Source: Bacteroidales bacterium UBA3743
GTDB lineage: Bacteria > Bacteroidota > Bacteroidia > Bacteroidales > Paludibacteraceae
DNA length: 62,252 nt
Direction: 5' to 3'
Assembly: GCA_002371265.1 (NCBI GenBank)
Contig: DFGT01000015.1
Coordinates: 7,920 to 70,171, forward strand
The position numbers and the translations under genes are program-made. Positions 7,514 through 15,798 of this stretch are shown here, piece by piece. Within the stretch, counting starts at the first letter, position 1. Each line of letters opens with the position of its first letter. Under the pieces are notes generated by a model. It searched no databases, was not told the DNA's origin, and saw only the letters and a list, made by a program, of their open reading frames with translations.

Positions 7514-8599
7514 TTAAATATAGTCTTCGCCAAATGATTCTTTGGTTTCGCTCACATAGTCGCGGATATGTTGCTCCTCCGACTTTCTGCAAATAAGCAG
7601 GACATTATCGTCGTCGACAACGATCATATCATCAAGACCTTCCACGATTGCGATCTTATTCTCCGCAAGGCTGATCACATTTCCTTTGGAATTATGATAT
7701 TTTACCCTACCCTTCAAAGTCGCATTTTTATTCTCGTCTTTTGCATCAGACAAATCATAAAGACTTCCCCAAGTGCCTAGGTCAGACCATCCGAAATCTG
7801 CCGCAATCACATTCACATTCTGTGCTTTCTCCATGATCGCATAGTCGATCGAAAGGTTCTTGCTTGTCTGATATATAGAATCGATATATTCCTGCTCTTT
7901 TGGAGTGTTGTATGAGCTGCTGCCAGCCTTAAACTTGTTCCAGATTTCTGGCTCGTGCTGTTCGAATGCATTTGAGATTGCATTCACATTCCATAGGAAC
8001 ATACCTGAATTCCACAAGAATTCGTCACTTTCGAAGAAGATCTTAGCCAACTCAAGATTTGGTTTCTCAGTGAATGTCTTTACCTTGAAAATGGAATCTA
8101 CAGAAGATCCGTTCTCTATCTGAATATATCCATATCCAGTCTCCGGACGAGATGGCTTGATTCCAAGTGTCATAAGCACATCGTTGCTGGCTGTGAAATT
8201 TAAACCTTTCTCGATTGTGTTGAGAAATTCCTGCTCTTTCAAAACCAAATGGTCTGACGGTGCAATCACCACATTCGCATTTGGATTCAACGACGCAATC
8301 TTGTTCATAGCATAAGCAATACAAGGTGCAGTGTTGCGACGTGCTGGCTCCAAAAGCAACTGGTTTTCTGTCAGCATTGGCAACTGCTCTAGAATCAAAT
8401 TCTTATATTGTTTGTTAGATGCGATAAAGATATTCTCAGTTGGTATAATCTTTGCAAAACGATCAAATGTCTGCTGCAAAAGAGTACGACCTGTGCCAAA
8501 GAAATCCAAAAACTGTTTTGGACGGTTCGAACGAGAGCATGGCCAAAAACGTGTGCCTGCTCCACCCGCCATAATAACTAAAAATCTATTCTTATCCAT
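7514..8599 (-). CDS. manC: Mannose-1-phosphate guanylyltransferase
   Basis: 361 residues, cytoplasmic. The nucleotidyltransferase signature MAGGAGTRFWPCSR followed by RPKQFLDFF is at residues 10-30; PSDHLV (about 115) and FTEKPNLELA, NSGMFLWNV and DFGWSDLGTWGSLY are further family blocks. It makes GDP-mannose from mannose-1-phosphate and GTP for surface glycans and GDP-fucose. The length fits the single-domain form; there is no C-terminal phosphomannose isomerase domain. Its start is 6 bases after the stop of the upstream Bax-inhibitor gene, so the two are co-transcribed, though no functional link is known to me. Confidence 0.92.
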   Translation of the reverse strand: MDKNRFLVIMAGGAGTRFWPCSRSNRPKQFLDFFGTGRTLLQQTFDRFAKIIPTENIFIASNKQYKNLILEQLPMLTENQLLLEPARRNTAPCIAYAMNKIASLNPNANVVIAPSDHLVLKEQEFLNTIEKGLNFTASNDVLMTLGIKPSRPETGYGYIQIENGSSVDSIFKVKTFTEKPNLELAKIFFESDEFLWNSGMFLWNVNAISNAFEQHEPEIWNKFKAGSSSYNTPKEQEYIDSIYQTSKNLSIDYAIMEKAQNVNVIAADFGWSDLGTWGSLYDLSDAKDENKNATLKGRVKYHNSKGNVISLAENKIAIVEGLDDMIVVDDDNVLLICRKSEEQHIRDYVSETKESFGEDYI

Positions 8600-8605
8600 T
8601 TTTAA

Positions 8606-9337
8606 TTAGTCTCTGCTTCTTCCTAAAATTTTCAAGATATATAGGAACAGGTTGATGAAGTCCAAATATAGTTCCAAAGCACCATACACAACCCATCTCT
8701 GCTGATCTTCTTCTGCCAAATAGTGGAATCCACCATTCTTCAATTTCTGTGTGTCATACGCAGTCAAAATCACAAACACACCTACCATTGCGTAGTTTAT
8801 AATCCAATCAAGTGTAGAACTTGCCATGAAGATATTCACAATTGTGGCGATAATACCTCCAATCAACACAAAGAATGCGATTCTTCCGATTGTAGAAAGA
8901 TCCTTCTTAATCTTGTAGCCAATGAACGAACATGCTCCAAATGTACCAGCAGTAATGAAAAATGCCGTCTCAATCAATCCTAAATCAAACACTAAGAAGA
9001 TCGAAGACAGTGTCAGTCCGTTTACAATCGAATAAATCACAAACAAGATATTCAATGTTCTTGCCTCAAACTTTTGTATTCCTGCACTGATCGCGATGAC
9101 AAGACCAAGCTCCACTAACGCCCAAATCCAAAATGAACCAAGGAAAATGTTTCGCAATGTCTCTGAATGTGCCACTACCCATGCAGAAGCACCAGTCAAA
9201 AGCAATGCATAACACATCATTTTATAAACAGATGTCATGTACTTAGACAAAGCTACCTTCTCATGGTCTACATACTGGCCATTGGAAGTTGAGCTATTAT
9301 CAATTCTCTCTTCTTTAGAATAATTTTCTAGTTCCAT
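8606..9337 (-). CDS. Bax inhibitor-1 / YccA family membrane protein
   Basis: 243 residues from the ATG at 9337. I prefer this start to one 12 codons upstream because a -7 box (TATTTTTG, 9361-9368) lies between them, so the longer form could not be on the transcript, and because an AAAGG sequence precedes the ATG. About 30 hydrophilic residues are followed by seven hydrophobic helices; YMTSVYKMMCYALLLTGASAWVV and the final DFINLFLYILKILGRSRD are typical of the family. Members act as pH- or calcium-sensitive channels or FtsH-associated proteins. First gene of a two-gene unit with manC. Confidence 0.88.
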   Translation of the reverse strand: MELENYSKEERIDNSSTSNGQYVDHEKVALSKYMTSVYKMMCYALLLTGASAWVVAHSETLRNIFLGSFWIWALVELGLVIAISAGIQKFEARTLNILFVIYSIVNGLTLSSIFLVFDLGLIETAFFITAGTFGACSFIGYKIKKDLSTIGRIAFFVLIGGIIATIVNIFMASSTLDWIINYAMVGVFVILTAYDTQKLKNGGFHYLAEEDQQRWVVYGALELYLDFINLFLYILKILGRSRD

Positions 9338-9360
9338 ATCCTTTAAGTTTTTTGTTTCTG

Positions 9361-9368
9361 CAAAAATA
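9361..9368 (-). promoter_or_regulatory. -7 box of the Bax inhibitor/manC unit
   Basis: Minus-strand TATTTTTG (TAnnTTTG). A good -33 TTTG at the right distance is not seen. Confidence 0.4.
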
Positions 9369-9416
9369 ATCAAAAAATGTTTTTATCCGAAACTGGATTC
9401 ACATTTTTATAAATTT

Positions 9417-10568
9417 TTAAGAAAAGTCATTAGTGCCGTGCAGTCTCACGCTGAATGTCAGAATTTCTCCATGTCTGTCGACGGTGACTTTCACCTCATC
9501 GCCTGGACTGAATCTTGTAAGCCTGTCTTGGATTTCAGCCACTGATTTGACACTTGCATTGTCGACGGCAATGATGACATCTCCGTTCTGCATTCCGGCT
9601 TCCTTAGCTCCTCCATTATTTCCCACTTCCACAACATACACGCCATCGAGACGGTTGACGTTGTTGGCTTTGGCAAATTCATCCGTGATGTCTGTGATCA
9701 CAATGCCAAGCAATGCTCTCTGCACTGTGCCATATACTTTTAGATCAGACACTATCTTTGTCATGATCGACACTGGAATAGCAAACGCATATCCTGCAAA
9801 TGAACCTGTCTGCGACGCAATGGCTGAATTGATACCTACCAATTCTCCATTCAGGTTTACCAATGCTCCTCCACTGTTTCCTGGATTCACAGCAGCGTCG
9901 GTCTGGATAAACGATTCTATTTTCATATCACCGGACAAAATATTGATATTACGTCCTTTGGCGCTTACAATTCCTGCCGTCACTGTAGATGTAAGGTTAA
10001 ATGGATTGCCCACAGCCAACACCCACTCTCCTACTTTCAGATCGTCGGAATTGCCTATTTCAATTGGAGACAAATTGTCAGCCTCTATTTTTAGCAATGC
10101 CAAATCAGTAGACGGATCCAATCCTGCGATTGTCGCGTCAAACTCCCTCTTGTCGTTCAGCGTCACCTGTACTTTGTCAGCCCCTTGGACAACATGATAA
10201 TTGGTGACTATGTAGCCCTGATTGTCAAGAATCACTCCAGAACCAGATCCTACAGGTCGTGGATTGCTGTTTTGTGGCTGGCGACGTGGCTGTCCGAAAA
10301 ATGAGCCGAACAAGTCTTCCAATGTAACAACATTAGATTGTCTGCCTTTGGAATATGTGATGATATGCACAACCGAATTTAGCGATTTCTCTGCGGCGAC
10401 AGTGAAATCAACTCCCGTCGAAACATATTTTGCTGATGAATTTACGGATGTAGACTCTTTTAACAAAGCGTTCGCATCTTCTGACGATTGGCTCGTCTGC
10501 ACTTTACACGACAAAAACAATGTAGAAAAAATGGCAATCGAACATGCCGTTAAAACACTCCTTTTCAT
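9417..10568 (-). CDS. degQ: DegQ/HtrA family serine protease
   Basis: 383 residues from the ATG at 10568. The longer ORF (to 10673) is rejected because a promoter -7 box at 10595-10602 lies inside the extension. N-terminal signal ends in FLSC, so it may be a lipoprotein. The catalytic triad is visible: His in IVTNYHVVQ, Asp in STDLALLKIE, Ser in VNPGNSGGALVN. One PDZ domain follows (ALLGIVITDI to KVTVDRHGE). Family role: periplasmic protein quality control, with the PDZ binding exposed C-termini. One PDZ instead of two is common in Bacteroidales. Single gene, divergent from the MNT/HEPN pair. Confidence 0.92.
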   Translation of the reverse strand: MKRSVLTACSIAIFSTLFLSCKVQTSQSSEDANALLKESTSVNSSAKYVSTGVDFTVAAEKSLNSVVHIITYSKGRQSNVVTLEDLFGSFFGQPRRQPQNSNPRPVGSGSGVILDNQGYIVTNYHVVQGADKVQVTLNDKREFDATIAGLDPSTDLALLKIEADNLSPIEIGNSDDLKVGEWVLAVGNPFNLTSTVTAGIVSAKGRNINILSGDMKIESFIQTDAAVNPGNSGGALVNLNGELVGINSAIASQTGSFAGYAFAIPVSIMTKIVSDLKVYGTVQRALLGIVITDITDEFAKANNVNRLDGVYVVEVGNNGGAKEAGMQNGDVIIAVDNASVKSVAEIQDRLTRFSPGDEVKVTVDRHGEILTFSVRLHGTNDFS

Positions 10569-10594
10569 ACCCTTCAATTTTTGTAATTTCTTTA

Positions 10595-10602
10595 CAAAGA
10601 TA
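10595..10602 (-). promoter_or_regulatory. -7 box of degQ
   Basis: Minus-strand TATCTTTG (TAnnTTTG), 27 bases before the chosen ATG. It decides the start of degQ. Confidence 0.5.
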
Positions 10603-10686
10603 ACGAAAAAAATAGATTTTTTATTGTGTGGATATAAAGCTTTTTGGATAGGATTTATATTTTTGTATGACAAATTAGACTAAAGT

Positions 10687-11004
10687 ATGAATCACGACAA
10701 AGAAATAGAACAAGGTTTGCTCAACATTGCAAAAAAAAACTTAGGCTTAGCCAAGTTCATATTGTTTGGATCAAGAGCAAGAGGTGACGCTCGCTCTGAT
10801 TCAGACTGGGATATTCTTGTCGTTATCAACACAGACAAAATCAGACACGAAGACTATTGCAAATTTGCTGATCCATTCTACGATTTAGGTTTACAATACG
10901 ACGCTGTAATCAACCCAATTCTACAAACATCTGAAAACTGGACAAAATTTTCATATCTTCCTCTGTTTAAGAATATACAAAAAGAAGGGAGAATACTATG
11001 CTGA
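10687..11004 (+). CDS. MNT-type minimal nucleotidyltransferase (antitoxin-type)
   Basis: 105 residues, cytoplasmic. The polymerase-beta-like core is clear: FILFGSRARGDARSDSDWDILVV gives the GS-x10-DxD motif at residues 27-45, and the third acidic residue is probably in QYDAVI. Family knowledge: MntA-type proteins modify and silence a partner HEPN protein by AMP transfer. It overlaps the HEPN gene by 7 bases. A -7-like box TATTTTTG is at 10658-10665. The pair is a probable toxin-antitoxin or stress module; which member is toxic is not shown here. Confidence 0.82.
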   Translation: MNHDKEIEQGLLNIAKKNLGLAKFILFGSRARGDARSDSDWDILVVINTDKIRHEDYCKFADPFYDLGLQYDAVINPILQTSENWTKFSYLPLFKNIQKEGRILC

Positions 11005-11378
11005 CAGAAGAAGAAAGACAAGCTATCGTAACATACAGATTGGAGAAAGCAGAAAATGCGTTAAAACAAGTGGAAGCAAATATTGCCAATGAATTTTGGG
11101 ATTTGATTGCCAACAGATTATACTATGCTGCATATTATGCAGTTACAGCCTTGTTAATCAGTGAAAATCACGAAACGCATACTCACAATGGTGTAATAAC
11201 AATGTTTGGACTTCATTTTGTAAAAACTGATAAATTCACAAAAGAAGATCATAGATTATACCAACGTCTTTTCACACAAAGACAAACTGGAGACTACAGT
11301 GATAACTTCTTTCTTGATAAGGAGGATGTAATGCCCCAAATCGAACCTACAAAAAAAATTTATCAAGAAAATTTCTGA
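10998..11378 (+). CDS. HEPN domain protein paired with MNT
   Basis: 126 residues, all-helical. RLEKAENALKQVE, FWDLIANRLYYAAYYAVTALL and the later NGVITMFGLHFVKTDKF and RLFTQRQTGDY blocks are those of the HEPN family found with minimal nucleotidyltransferases. The RX4-6H ribonuclease motif of active HEPN toxins is not evident; the nearest Arg-rich stretch (RLYQRLFTQRQTGDYSD) has no His at the right distance. It may therefore bind nucleotide or RNA without cutting. It converges with the membrane-protein gene at 11435; the 56-base gap has no clear terminator. Confidence 0.8.
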   Translation: MLTEEERQAIVTYRLEKAENALKQVEANIANEFWDLIANRLYYAAYYAVTALLISENHETHTHNGVITMFGLHFVKTDKFTKEDHRLYQRLFTQRQTGDYSDNFFLDKEDVMPQIEPTKKIYQENF

Positions 11379-11434
11379 TTACTTATCAGAAAAGCATTAG
11401 TTATAAAGTGCATCTATGGATTGTCCCAACAGTT

Positions 11435-13252
11435 TTACGCGATTACAATTCTTCTCACAAAATCGCTCTTTTTAAACGAAGGTATTGTGCCGATAACAAA
11501 ATTATCTTCCTGCATATCACAGACGTAATAAACATCATCGTTATAAGAGAATACGTCGTTGCGTAATGCACCACACAAATCTTTGCAGACATTTTCTTTT
11601 TCCGCCACTTCCAATGCCACTCGTCCATCTCGCGTCTGAAGTATATTCACTTTATAATCCATTGTGGTATAGATTGTTGCGGCAAGCATCGCACGATCCA
11701 TCGCTGTGGCTTTTTTACTATAAAGTATCTCTTCTGCAGAACGAAGTCTACCTGCAGTCAAACTATTCTCTACCCTTTCAAACGACTCTCTGTCTTGCAC
11801 AAAATCAAAAATCATCTGCATTCTCTGCACACTCGACAATCCTCGTCCAAGAGTGGTCTCATCCACAAACCAACAAATCTTCTTAATATGAATGGAATCT
11901 TTCTCTTCCTCGACGAAATATTTTGCCACATCAGCTGGATCTCCGTCTGAATTTAACAATTCTGAATTATCGTAGCCGGCTGTCAATCTCAACATTTTTT
12001 CTTTGTCAAACTTCAGACGTAGTAGACATTTGTTGTTTGCATTCATACCTGAAATTGTCCAGTCATAACTGTTGATCGCAAATAAAGCTGCATTCGGATT
12101 TGGATCGTCAGCACCGTCGTCTACTTTATTATCATCAATTTCATTTTGCTTGAGCATAGGCACCAACGGATCATCAACCTTCCATGGTTTGAAATTTTTC
12201 TTTTTAAAAGAACTCCAAGTGATTATAAATAAAAAAAACAAAATAATCCAATTGAGATCCACAGATGTATAGAAATATAGACCAACAAGCAAAAAGAATG
12301 ACATAGCAAATAATGGACCGTTCATACCAGTCCATCTATTCAATAGACTCAAAAACTGGGTGAATTTTGTATTCTTGAAAGACAATTCGACATGTATTTC
12401 ATGCATGATAAACCAAATGAGTCCAAATGTCAACGACATAGCAATTCCATGAGGAAGAAATCTTATTGTACACTTGTCGTCTGCAGGATAAGGGATAAAT
12501 AATTCCTTCAGAATAAACACCACGATGAATATCATGAGTGAAACGAAACATGTATCATTAACTGATGGTTTATGACGTGAATATCCTCCATCTGTCACAG
12601 TTGTGTCTAGTCGTTTACGGATATCTTCTTTGATGGCAAGGTATCCGCACAACAGTTTTCGCATCGGTAGAATTTCCTGCAAATCTTTCTTGAGTGTTCC
12701 ATACTCACTAATTCTGTAGGTCTCCTTATCCTCTACTTTTATTTCTGCGTTATTCTTAGGAGCGTCAATTCCATCTTCTGGATCAAGATCTACTTCATCT
12801 GGCATACCCAATTCAGTTTCAGATGATGGATTTGTAATGATGGCCGTATAATCATAACGAGAGAATAATGCTGAAAACCAATCTTTTATCGCTTCAAAAG
12901 ATAATTTTCCAGCAGATTCATCTGATCCTGTCACTCCGACCATGCATCCTTTGAACACTTCATCGTTTACTATCCACGATTCGGTAGGTTCGTAGTCGAC
13001 AACCACGTCGTCCTCAAATGTTTTTCTGATATGGATTTCTGCCTTATTATTCTTGATATAGATATGTCCGATCGGATTAACCGTACGTGGGAAATGTCCA
13101 TCATATATGGCAAAAGAATCATCCTCACGTACAATCTTACATTTTTCAGCAATTGCACGTGGCCATAATTTATACCATATAAAGCAGCCCAACGCATATA
13201 GTAGCGTCGGGATCAGGATTCCACCCAATATCATCAATATTAGATCACTCAT
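11435..13252 (-). CDS. Polytopic membrane protein, last gene of the vWA/tubulin-like operon
   Basis: 605 residues, no recognised family. One TM helix at about 4-26, then a hydrophilic part with a very acidic stretch near 145-170, a cluster of four hydrophobic segments at about 233-252, 265-285 and 310-345, and a soluble C-terminal half (from about 375). The C-terminal region ends in beta-like strands (ENVCKDLCGALRN, YYVCDMQEDNFVIGTIPSF). Its ATG overlaps the stop of the preceding gene by 4 bases (ATGA), so it is translationally coupled. Context makes it a membrane component of the operon's machine. Its function is unknown. Confidence 0.7.
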   Translation of the reverse strand: MSDLILMILGGILIPTLLYALGCFIWYKLWPRAIAEKCKIVREDDSFAIYDGHFPRTVNPIGHIYIKNNKAEIHIRKTFEDDVVVDYEPTESWIVNDEVFKGCMVGVTGSDESAGKLSFEAIKDWFSALFSRYDYTAIITNPSSETELGMPDEVDLDPEDGIDAPKNNAEIKVEDKETYRISEYGTLKKDLQEILPMRKLLCGYLAIKEDIRKRLDTTVTDGGYSRHKPSVNDTCFVSLMIFIVVFILKELFIPYPADDKCTIRFLPHGIAMSLTFGLIWFIMHEIHVELSFKNTKFTQFLSLLNRWTGMNGPLFAMSFFLLVGLYFYTSVDLNWIILFFLFIITWSSFKKKNFKPWKVDDPLVPMLKQNEIDDNKVDDGADDPNPNAALFAINSYDWTISGMNANNKCLLRLKFDKEKMLRLTAGYDNSELLNSDGDPADVAKYFVEEEKDSIHIKKICWFVDETTLGRGLSSVQRMQMIFDFVQDRESFERVENSLTAGRLRSAEEILYSKKATAMDRAMLAATIYTTMDYKVNILQTRDGRVALEVAEKENVCKDLCGALRNDVFSYNDDVYYVCDMQEDNFVIGTIPSFKKSDFVRRIVIA

Positions 13253-15798
13253 GCCTTGTATTCGTAATTAATTCCTCCTAGTTCATCCCAAGGAGTAAAT
13301 TCTTCTTCTGTTGAATCGCCAATATATTGTCTGAAAAGCTCATCTTTGTATGAAGACGGTGCTTCTTGATTCTGTTTTTCATCCTCTTCATAATTACACT
13401 TTAGTCGCCAATCTATCTGGTCTTCAACCTTTTGCCATGTCACAACAAACAGATATGGATCTGTCTCATGCTGTTTGCAAACCAATGGTCCGATTTCATA
13501 TCTGCGTGCTTCATCCATCTCAAACAGTTCATGTCTGGCTTTCGCCGCAAACTCTTTATCGGCAGCACGAAGAAGCATAGGCTCCTCATCATTCGTAGTT
13601 ACAAACATTCCGTTTAACTCTGCCATCTTGTAAAGAGGACGGAATGTGATGCTGTCGCCATAATCACGGTGGAAATCGGCGAAGTCTTTTGGCACATTCG
13701 GCAGATTGTCCGTGAAACATTTCGCTATGCGACGATGCAACATCTCATAATCTTCAGCTGCTTTTTCTGCTTCATAATCAGCGTCTTCCTTGCCAAACAA
13801 ACGGTTTCCAGGAAGTGTCACAATCTCTGATATGAATTTGTCTGCAAACAAATTCTGCAACATATCCTTGTAGTCTGTCTTCGTAAGTTCAGACAATTTA
13901 CGCGTCTTACGATTCAAATAAAGCATCGGCTCAACCAGTTCCGGATTCTTCACCAACGTCTCTCCTCCAAACTTTGCTTGTGTCAAGTGTTGGTTGAACA
14001 TTGTCTCCTTCACATTAACTGTCCACCAATCAGTTTTTTCCATTGCCAACTCATCTTTAGCCTTATCTATAAGCTTCATGACATGTCGTTTCTGCTGTGA
14101 ACAGAAATCGTAGAGATCATTGTAGAGATAATCCACCTGATCCTCATAATCCTGACGCATATTGTTGTTGACTTCAAGCAATGTGTTGGCAAGAAGCATC
14201 TTCTTTAATTTTCTGACATACTTATAGTTACGGAAATACTTCGTAAACGATGCTATCCACGGAATTATGGCTCCAATTGTCACCCAAACCCATGAATATT
14301 CCGGTCTCATCACATTATAATAAGTGCTATAAGCAGACAAATCCGTTATTGTAGGAAGTATTTCGTTTAAAAGATAAGGCACGACGTTGATAAGTACAAA
14401 CACAATCACGACACTCAACACAGCTGTCTTCGCAATCAATCCCAGCAACGTCGGTTCAAACTCAATTATGGAACTCAATTCTTTCACCAAATCCAAGTTT
14501 CTCTGCTGGGTTGTTCTGTCCGTGTCATCCTTAAAATCAAGGTAGAAATCTTTGATGAATTCCGGACATTTTACTATATCATCCTTGTCCTCTTTTGCCC
14601 GTTCCTTATACTTGCATATCTCTTCTTGCATAGCGTCATAATACGCAAGTGTCTGAGGCAGAGTGACATCCGGATTATACGTGCTTCCGATAAAGTATGA
14701 TGCCGACTCACGGATTGTGCTTGCAGCATGCTCATAAATTGCCTCACGATTCTTCACCATCGTGTCGATGGATTTGTATCTCAACGAATACGAAATCTGC
14801 TGGTGTCGTTTCACTAATGTGGAAGGAAGATGTTTCAGATATGTCTGGAAATAGTCACGAAGCAGATTGTATCTGTAGAAATTATAAATCGGATGTGGAT
14901 CAGGATTCTCATAAAGTTTGTTGAAGACGTCGCCCAAATCGCATCCAGACTTTAGTTTTCCCTCCACTTTAGCCACATTACGCGCGATTTCATCATCGTC
15001 CTTGATATCATCAGTTATGTAGTCGTAGTTGAGATTTTCATCTCGCACCAACGCTTTCAATATGTTGCGTCGAATATTCCAGGCATACATGTCGTGTTGG
15101 GCCTTGCCATCGTAGAACACGGATGCGGCGCCAAGTGAATAGTAGCCATTCTGTGTGGCAAGATCATTGCCAAAAACTGTGGCGTCGTTATCTCCACAGA
15201 AATAGACAGACAGCATATATTGGAACAGCAGATCAGTCAACTCATTGGTTTGTAGCTGACAATAGAATCTGTTTGAAACATACTGGTTTTCCTGATACAA
15301 CACGACTCTGGCAAATTTCTTTTTCTCCATCATCGCATTCAGTTGCTCAAGAAACTCCACACATCTGCGTTTGTGCTGCAAGTCGTGCGACTGGTTGATT
15401 GCCTCCTTCACACATAAAAATCCCGTCTGCTCCAATCCACGATTAAGATGCGTCGAAAGTATATTTCCGAATTTGTCATCCAAAATAGACGGTAACAGAT
15501 GAAAAATTTGCTGTGTGAGTTTTTCTTCCGCATTTCCAAGAATACAAACCTGAAGATTGATGAACGGAAATCCCTTTTCAAGGAAATAGTTCACCATACG
15601 CTGCCCTTCCCTCACCGTATAATCAATCATTGCATCAAAAGAATCCTTGTTGTCTATTCCTTTAACGCAACGACGGTTGGCAAGGTTGGTCACACGCCAG
15701 CAGTGACGTTGCTCGCGAGAAAGTTTGCGGAGATTTTCCGCCAACCTCTTGCGAACATCTATATCCTCATTAAGATTTATAACCCAAACAGGTGTCAT
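13249..15798 (-). CDS. Large membrane protein of the vWA/tubulin-like operon
   Basis: 849 residues. Two TM helices near 451-478 and 500-520 divide a 450-residue N-terminal part from a charged, helical 330-residue C-terminal part. No family is certain. The N-terminal half contains FARVVLYQENQYVSN (about 162) and YYSLGAASVFYDGKAQHDMY (219-238); the latter resembles the SFGVSALVYPR-type segment I associate with bacterial tubulin-like (Tubulin_2) proteins, so a relation to the neighbouring GTPase is possible but weak. Its ATG overlaps the GTPase stop codon (TGATG junction). Probably the membrane anchor or scaffold of the complex. Confidence 0.7.
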   Translation of the reverse strand: MTPVWVINLNEDIDVRKRLAENLRKLSREQRHCWRVTNLANRRCVKGIDNKDSFDAMIDYTVREGQRMVNYFLEKGFPFINLQVCILGNAEEKLTQQIFHLLPSILDDKFGNILSTHLNRGLEQTGFLCVKEAINQSHDLQHKRRCVEFLEQLNAMMEKKKFARVVLYQENQYVSNRFYCQLQTNELTDLLFQYMLSVYFCGDNDATVFGNDLATQNGYYSLGAASVFYDGKAQHDMYAWNIRRNILKALVRDENLNYDYITDDIKDDDEIARNVAKVEGKLKSGCDLGDVFNKLYENPDPHPIYNFYRYNLLRDYFQTYLKHLPSTLVKRHQQISYSLRYKSIDTMVKNREAIYEHAASTIRESASYFIGSTYNPDVTLPQTLAYYDAMQEEICKYKERAKEDKDDIVKCPEFIKDFYLDFKDDTDRTTQQRNLDLVKELSSIIEFEPTLLGLIAKTAVLSVVIVFVLINVVPYLLNEILPTITDLSAYSTYYNVMRPEYSWVWVTIGAIIPWIASFTKYFRNYKYVRKLKKMLLANTLLEVNNNMRQDYEDQVDYLYNDLYDFCSQQKRHVMKLIDKAKDELAMEKTDWWTVNVKETMFNQHLTQAKFGGETLVKNPELVEPMLYLNRKTRKLSELTKTDYKDMLQNLFADKFISEIVTLPGNRLFGKEDADYEAEKAAEDYEMLHRRIAKCFTDNLPNVPKDFADFHRDYGDSITFRPLYKMAELNGMFVTTNDEEPMLLRAADKEFAAKARHELFEMDEARRYEIGPLVCKQHETDPYLFVVTWQKVEDQIDWRLKCNYEEDEKQNQEAPSSYKDELFRQYIGDSTEEEFTPWDELGGINYEYKA

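Noticed and set aside
9433..10197. 254-codon plus-strand frame
   Set aside because: Antisense to the DegQ coding sequence, whose catalytic triad and PDZ are clear.
10569..10673. Longer N-terminus of DegQ
   Set aside because: A promoter -7 box lies inside it, and the signal peptide begins at the chosen ATG.
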